A stretch of 9,541 nucleotides of DNA from Planctomycetota bacterium (GTDB taxonomy: Bacteria > Planctomycetota > Phycisphaerae > FEN-1346), in the NCBI GenBank assembly GCA_026386995.1, contig JAPLMO010000160.1:1-9541 (forward strand). The letters are read 5' to 3'. Made by a program: the position numbers and the translations under genes. A model generated the notes under the pieces. That model searched no databases, was not told where the DNA came from, and worked only from the letters and a program-made list of their open reading frames with translations. Shown piece after piece: positions 6,905 through 9,541 of the stretch; within the stretch, counting starts at the first letter, position 1, and the number at the start of each line of letters is the position of its first letter.

Positions 6905-7917
6905 GCAACACCACACTGGAAGAGCCGAAATCGCAGGAGTCCCCGCCGGCCGCCACGCCGGCGCCCGCACCAGCCACCGCCGTGGCGGCCCCGGCGGCCC
7001 CGGCGGTCTCGGACGCGTGCCCCGTCGTGGACTACGACTGGCGTGCCCCCAGGCGATTCGTCGCCGCCGAGCGGCGGAAACTCGCCGACCTTGCCGCCAA
7101 GGCCGCCCAGTGCATCGCAACGGACGTCGGGGGCCTCCTGCGGCGGCAACTTGCGTTTGAGGCCGGCCCTGTCACCGAGCACTACGCTGCCGCTCTCTGG
7201 AACCCGGCGGCCAGGCCCGAGTATGGCGTGCAACTGACCGACAAGGCCGGCCGCGTGTGCGGCATGCTGGGGTTGCCGCCACAGGTGGCCATCGGCTGGG
7301 TCGAACAGCTTCTCGGCGGGACGTCTGCGGCGGAGGGGGGCTTGAAGGCACTGTCGTTCCTGGAGTCGGCGCTGCTTCTGGACATTGCGGCGGCCCTGGT
7401 GAAGGCCTTCTCGGCGGCCTCGCAAGAACTGGGCGGCCCCGCCCTTCAGCACGTGGAAAGCGTGGCCTTGGAGCAGTCGCCCCTCCAGAGCCGCGACGGC
7501 GAGGAATTCTGCCGCTTCGCCTTCGTCACGCAAACGGCCCATGGCCGGGCGGAAATCGGCCTGGCCGTCTTCAGCGACCTGTTGGCCGCAGTGGCCGACC
7601 CCGCTCTCCTGAAAACAAAGCCGCGGCCGCCCGAAGAACTTCGCAAGGAACTCATGAGTCACCTGGCCAAGACGCCCGTGAAGGTTACCGCGTGGATAGG
7701 AAGGTCCACCGTCACGATGCGGGACGTGACGGCCCTTGAACCGGGGGACGTCCTTCTGCTCTCTCGCGCCGCTAACGATCCGATCGAACTGCTGGTCATG
7801 GGGAACATCGTCCACATGGGGCGTCCAGTCGTCTGCGACGGACACTATGCTGTCCAGGTCGTGGAACGGCGCGAGTGGCCGCGTACGAATCTGTTCGGAA
7901 AGGAAAAGAACCAATGA
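6901..7917 (+). CDS. fliM: Flagellar motor switch protein FliM (divergent, no CheY-binding N-terminus)
   Basis: FliM forms the middle of the C-ring, links FliG to FliN, and normally binds phosphorylated CheY. The product has 338 residues, normal length. The start of the conserved part is 'YDWRAPRRF' (45-53, family pattern YDFxxPxRF). The middle CheC/CheX-like domain runs about 55-235, with 'EQLLGG' at 135-140 followed by Thr-Ser instead of the usual GGxG. The C-terminal SpoA domain is about 247-323. The N-terminal LSQxEIDALL-type peptide is absent; residues 1-40 are instead a tail with an Ala/Pro-rich run at 15-36. AAGGA at 6884-6888 precedes the ATGA overlap with fliL, and the 3' end overlaps fliN by ATGA. 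Identification is firm from domain order and neighbours, though the sequence is diverged. Confidence 0.9.
   Translation: MSNTTLEEPKSQESPPAATPAPAPATAVAAPAAPAVSDACPVVDYDWRAPRRFVAAERRKLADLAAKAAQCIATDVGGLLRRQLAFEAGPVTEHYAAALWNPAARPEYGVQLTDKAGRVCGMLGLPPQVAIGWVEQLLGGTSAAEGGLKALSFLESALLLDIAAALVKAFSAASQELGGPALQHVESVALEQSPLQSRDGEEFCRFAFVTQTAHGRAEIGLAVFSDLLAAVADPALLKTKPRPPEELRKELMSHLAKTPVKVTAWIGRSTVTMRDVTALEPGDVLLLSRAANDPIELLVMGNIVHMGRPVVCDGHYAVQVVERREWPRTNLFGKEKNQ
6984..7007 (+). repeat. Short 9-base tandem repeat in the fliM linker
   Basis: GGCGGCCCC occurs twice in tandem and then partially (6984-6992, 6993-7001, 7002-7007). It encodes part of the Ala/Ala/Pro tail of FliM. The frame is kept for any copy-number change of 9 bases, so linker length could vary between strains. 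Confidence 0.6.
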
Positions 7918-8288
7918 CACAGACCTCCACGCTTGAACCCGAGTCTCAGGCCGCCGGCGCCGCGCCTGCCGTCGAAGTACACACGGTCGACCTGCCCAAC
8001 GCGACCGACACCGGCGCCCGCGTGCCCGCGGGGCAACTCGACATCCTCTTGGATACCACCGTCGAAATCACCGCCAGGCTGGGCGACGCCAGGATGTCGG
8101 CGCGGCAGTTGCTCGAACTCGGGCCGGGTGCCGTGGTGCGCCTGGAAAAAATGGCCGGGGAGCCCGTCGAACTGATCCTCAATGGGGCCTGCTTCGCCAA
8201 GGGAAACCTGGTGCTCGTGGGCGACCAACTGGGCATCCGTATCCGCGAGATCCTGTCTGCCCCGGCTGCCGCCGGCCCGTCGGCCTGA
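7914..8288 (+). CDS. fliN: Flagellar motor switch protein FliN
   Basis: FliN forms the base of the C-ring and a docking site for FliH. The product has 124 residues from ATG 7914, chosen because it makes an ATGA overlap with fliM and is preceded by AGGA at 7901-7904; an in-frame upstream extension to about 7875 lies inside fliM and is rejected. Residues 1-38 are a variable tail without a CheY-binding EIDALL-type motif. Residues 40-115 are the SpoA domain, with 'LDILLDTTVEITARLG' (42-57), 'LLELGPGAVVRLEK' (66-79) and 'PVELILNG' (84-91), then 'KGNLVLVGDQLGIRI' (96-110). This is the last gene before the 230-base gap. Confidence 0.95.
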   Translation: MTQTSTLEPESQAAGAAPAVEVHTVDLPNATDTGARVPAGQLDILLDTTVEITARLGDARMSARQLLELGPGAVVRLEKMAGEPVELILNGACFAKGNLVLVGDQLGIRIREILSAPAAAGPSA

Positions 8289-8293
8289 GGCCG
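8281..8293 (+). other. Small inverted repeat with the fliN stop codon as its loop
   Basis: CGGCC (8281-8285) and GGCCG (8289-8293) pair around the TGA stop at 8286-8288. The stem is 5 bp and the loop 3 bases, with no T-run after it. It is a weak candidate for a transcript end or stability element, and may be chance. Confidence 0.2.
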
Positions 8294-8424
8294 CCTCTCT
8301 CTGAAGCCCCATTCGCCGCCGGATGCCTTGCCCCCTGTCAAGTTTTAGGGCGCTCCCCGTCCGATTTTCGCTTCTCTGTACGCGCCGGTCATGCCTTGGG
8401 ACCCGCTAAACGGCAAAAACGGTT

Positions 8425-8440
8425 TGGCACGCCGTATGCA
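8425..8440 (+). promoter_or_regulatory. Sigma-54 (RpoN) -24/-12 promoter upstream of fliO-fliP
   Basis: TGGCACGCCGTATGCA matches the consensus TGGCACRNNNNTTGCW at all fixed positions but one (A for the first T of TTGC). The invariant GG is at 8426-8427 and the invariant GC at 8438-8439, with exactly 10 bases between. The predicted start of transcription is near 8451, about 70 bases before fliO. It lies in the largest non-coding gap of the window, in the right orientation. It would require RpoN and an enhancer-binding activator; no activator site was recognised upstream. Confidence 0.7.
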
Positions 8441-8470
8441 TTCTGTCTGTCGGAGCCTTCTCTGGCGCTG

Positions 8471-8484
8471 CCGCGCCGGCGCGG
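8471..8484. other. 14-base perfect palindrome in the predicted fliO leader
   Basis: CCGCGCCGGCGCGG equals its own reverse complement. It lies about 20-33 bases after the predicted sigma-54 start point and about 40 bases before the fliO start. It could be an operator or leader hairpin, but all bases are G or C, so chance is realistic. Confidence 0.3.
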
Positions 8485-8524
8485 GAGGCCGAAGCGGCGA
8501 CCCACAAAAGCACCTTGAGTGCCC

Positions 8525-9076
8525 ATGAGAAACAGGCGAATCCTGATACTGGCGGTCCTTGCGGGTGCCGGCATGATGTTGGCGGCCGGCTCCGTTCCCG
8601 CACGGGCAGCGGCCCCAGAGGCCAAGGCCTCGCCCGAAGCCAAGGCCGACAAGCCCGCCCTGATCGGTCTGCCCGACCGCCCGTTGCCCAGACTGGGGAC
8701 CGACGACCAGGCATCCGCCCGCCTCCTGTGGCAGTCCCTGGCGGCGGTCCTGGTCATCCTGGCGCTCGGGGGCATCGGCACCTGGGTTGTCAGGCGACTG
8801 CTGCCGCGCATGACCGCGGCTCGCGGCAACCGGATGCAACGACTTGAGACCTTCCACCTCGCGCCGCAGCAAACCCTGCACCTGATGCGGGTCGGCGACC
8901 TGAACCTGCTCATCGGGGCCTCGCGCGAACGCCTCACGCTCCTGGCCGACGTGACGGGGGCCGTCCGCCAGGCCGCGGGGGAGGCCGCCGGCGGCGCTAA
9001 ACGAGCGCGGTTCACGCTACCGGCCGACGACGCCGATGCCGGCGGCGCGGGCGACCAGGGAGGCCCGACCACATGA
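8525..9076 (+). CDS. fliO: Flagellar export-gate assembly protein FliO
   Basis: FliO is a membrane protein that helps assemble FliP into the core of the flagellar export gate. The product has 183 residues from ATG 8525; a GTG 6 bases upstream (8519) is an alternative, and only a weak TTGAG precedes the ATG. Residues 1-28 look like a cleavable signal peptide (basic start, hydrophobic 6-21, end near 'ARA'). Residues 30-42 hold a short PEAKA duplication. Residues 69-90 are the membrane helix, followed by basic residues. Residues 104-142 are the FliO cytoplasmic motif 'MQRLETFHLAPQQTLHLMRV' and 'LNLLIGAS'. The C-terminus is a variable Ala/Gly/Asp tail. It overlaps the next gene by ATGA (9073-9076). 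It is the first gene after the sigma-54-like site, so it probably starts a separately inducible unit. Confidence 0.88.
   Translation: MRNRRILILAVLAGAGMMLAAGSVPARAAAPEAKASPEAKADKPALIGLPDRPLPRLGTDDQASARLLWQSLAAVLVILALGGIGTWVVRRLLPRMTAARGNRMQRLETFHLAPQQTLHLMRVGDLNLLIGASRERLTLLADVTGAVRQAAGEAAGGAKRARFTLPADDADAGGAGDQGGPTT
9058..9063 (+). promoter_or_regulatory. Shine-Dalgarno site supporting the fliP start at 9073
   Basis: GGGAGG ends 9 bases before ATG 9073. With the ATGA overlap it indicates that ribosomes do enter the frame that later meets the TAG at 9235. Confidence 0.65.
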
Positions 9077-9541
9077 GCCATGCCGCACGATTCATTGCGA
9101 TCCTGTGTGTTGCCGTCGTGTTGCTGACGGCGCCGAGCGGTGCCGCCCGCGCCGAAGAGCCTCGCAGTACGCCCGCGAATCGCCCGTCCGACCCGATTGT
9201 CCCGCCCTCCCTGGAACCGCGGCCGGCGCCGGCGTAGAATCCAGGCGCCCCGGCCGCCCCGAAAGGGGTCTTGCCCGACATCGCCGACGTCCTCGCCGTG
9301 GTGGATAAGGCCACGGCCGGCGAACCGGGCGGAAAACCGTCGGACTACTCCGCCCCCGTGAAACTCGCCATCGTCTTCACGGGCCTGGCGCTCTTGCCGG
9401 CGGCGCTGATGATGATGACCTCGTTTACGCGGATCGTCATCGTGCTCTCGTTTATCCGGCGGGCGCTGACGACCCAGAACATTCCGCCCACGGTCGCCAT
9501 CATCGGCCTGGCGATCTTCCTGACGTTCTTCACGATGGCCC
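9073..9541 (+). pseudogene. fliP: Export-gate protein FliP, 5' part, with an in-frame TAG after the signal peptide
   Basis: FliP forms the pore of the flagellar type III export gate with FliQ and FliR. Reading starts at ATG 9073 (ATGA overlap with fliO, GGGAGG upstream). Residues 1-27 are a signal peptide (hydrophobic 7-20, 'ARA' at 25-27), as expected for FliP. A Pro-rich linker follows, then TAG at codon 55 (9235-9237). The same frame then stays open to the window end. The Pro/Ala linker continues, and from about codon 98 comes the unmistakable FliP block: '[20 protein letters not shown]', '[20 protein letters not shown]', '[15 protein letters not shown]'. The core looks intact, so the stop may be a real nonsense mutation, a base error, or read through or bypassed by a later start (TTG 9271, GTG 9298 or 9301). 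A later start would lose the signal peptide. The 3' end is outside the window. Confidence 0.8.
9235..9237 (+). other. In-frame TAG interrupting fliP
   Basis: This TAG is codon 55 of the fliP frame, with Pro/Ala-rich linker on both sides. A single C-to-T change from CAG (Gln) would explain it. TAG is used as an ordinary stop by fliJ (3226-3228) and the motE-like gene (4025-4027), which argues against general recoding of TAG here. Confidence 0.85.

Noticed and set aside
6646..7920. A 424-codon open frame on the minus strand
   Set aside because: It lies opposite fliL and fliM, which are well supported; another shadow of GC-rich coding sequence.
8289..8400. An intrinsic terminator after fliN
   Set aside because: Only a 5-bp stem around the stop codon is visible, with no T-run after it; not enough to call a terminator.
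9073..9237. A separate 54-residue secreted peptide gene before fliP
   Set aside because: The signal peptide, the Pro-rich linker continuing in the same frame past the TAG, and the position after fliO fit an interrupted fliP better than an independent peptide.
1..9541. Mobile elements, CRISPR arrays, tRNA or rRNA genes
   Set aside because: No transposase, array-like repeats or RNA gene structures were seen; the window is filled by one uniform flagellar cluster.

Overview
The window is one co-directional flagellar gene cluster on the + strand. It comes from a GC-rich bacterium (roughly two thirds G+C by eye) with very tight gene packing. The order is fliG (3' part) - fliH - fliI - fliJ - motE-like (ylxF/COG3334 type) - motA - motB1 - motB2 - fliL - fliM - fliN - [230-base gap with a sigma-54 promoter-like site] - fliO - fliP (5' part). 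The divergent C-ring proteins, the tandem pair of MotB proteins, the MotE-like gene beside fliJ and the sigma-54-type promoter would fit a Planctomycetota-like (perhaps Phycisphaerae-like) genome. That assignment is an inference from style, not from a marker gene.

Bases 1-3228 encode the rotor protein FliG (its N-terminal domain lies before the window) and the export ATPase set FliH, FliI and FliJ, joined by 4-base or 2-base gaps or by an ATGA overlap. A 151-base gap with a small hairpin follows. Bases 3380-6274 hold the stator block: a membrane-anchored coiled-coil MotE-like protein, MotA, and two different MotB proteins that overlap by ATGA. Bases 6284-8288 hold FliL (stator/rotor-associated membrane protein) and the C-ring proteins FliM and FliN, again linked by ATGA overlaps. 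Bases 8289-8518 are non-coding and contain a near-consensus -24/-12 (sigma-54) promoter and a 14-base palindrome. Bases 8525-9541 encode the export-gate proteins FliO and FliP. fliP runs off the window end and has an in-frame TAG in its signal-peptide linker.

Together these genes build the cytoplasmic switch (FliG/FliM/FliN), the ATPase complex (FliH/FliI/FliJ), the ion-driven stator (MotA/MotB with FliL and MotE) and the start of the membrane export gate (FliO/FliP). I see no new defence, mobile or biosynthetic system. The points worth a second look are variations on the flagellum: the interrupted fliP, the sigma-54 promoter inside the cluster, the paired MotB proteins with degraded peptidoglycan-binding motifs, a FliM and FliN without the usual CheY-binding peptide, and a FliG with altered motifs.
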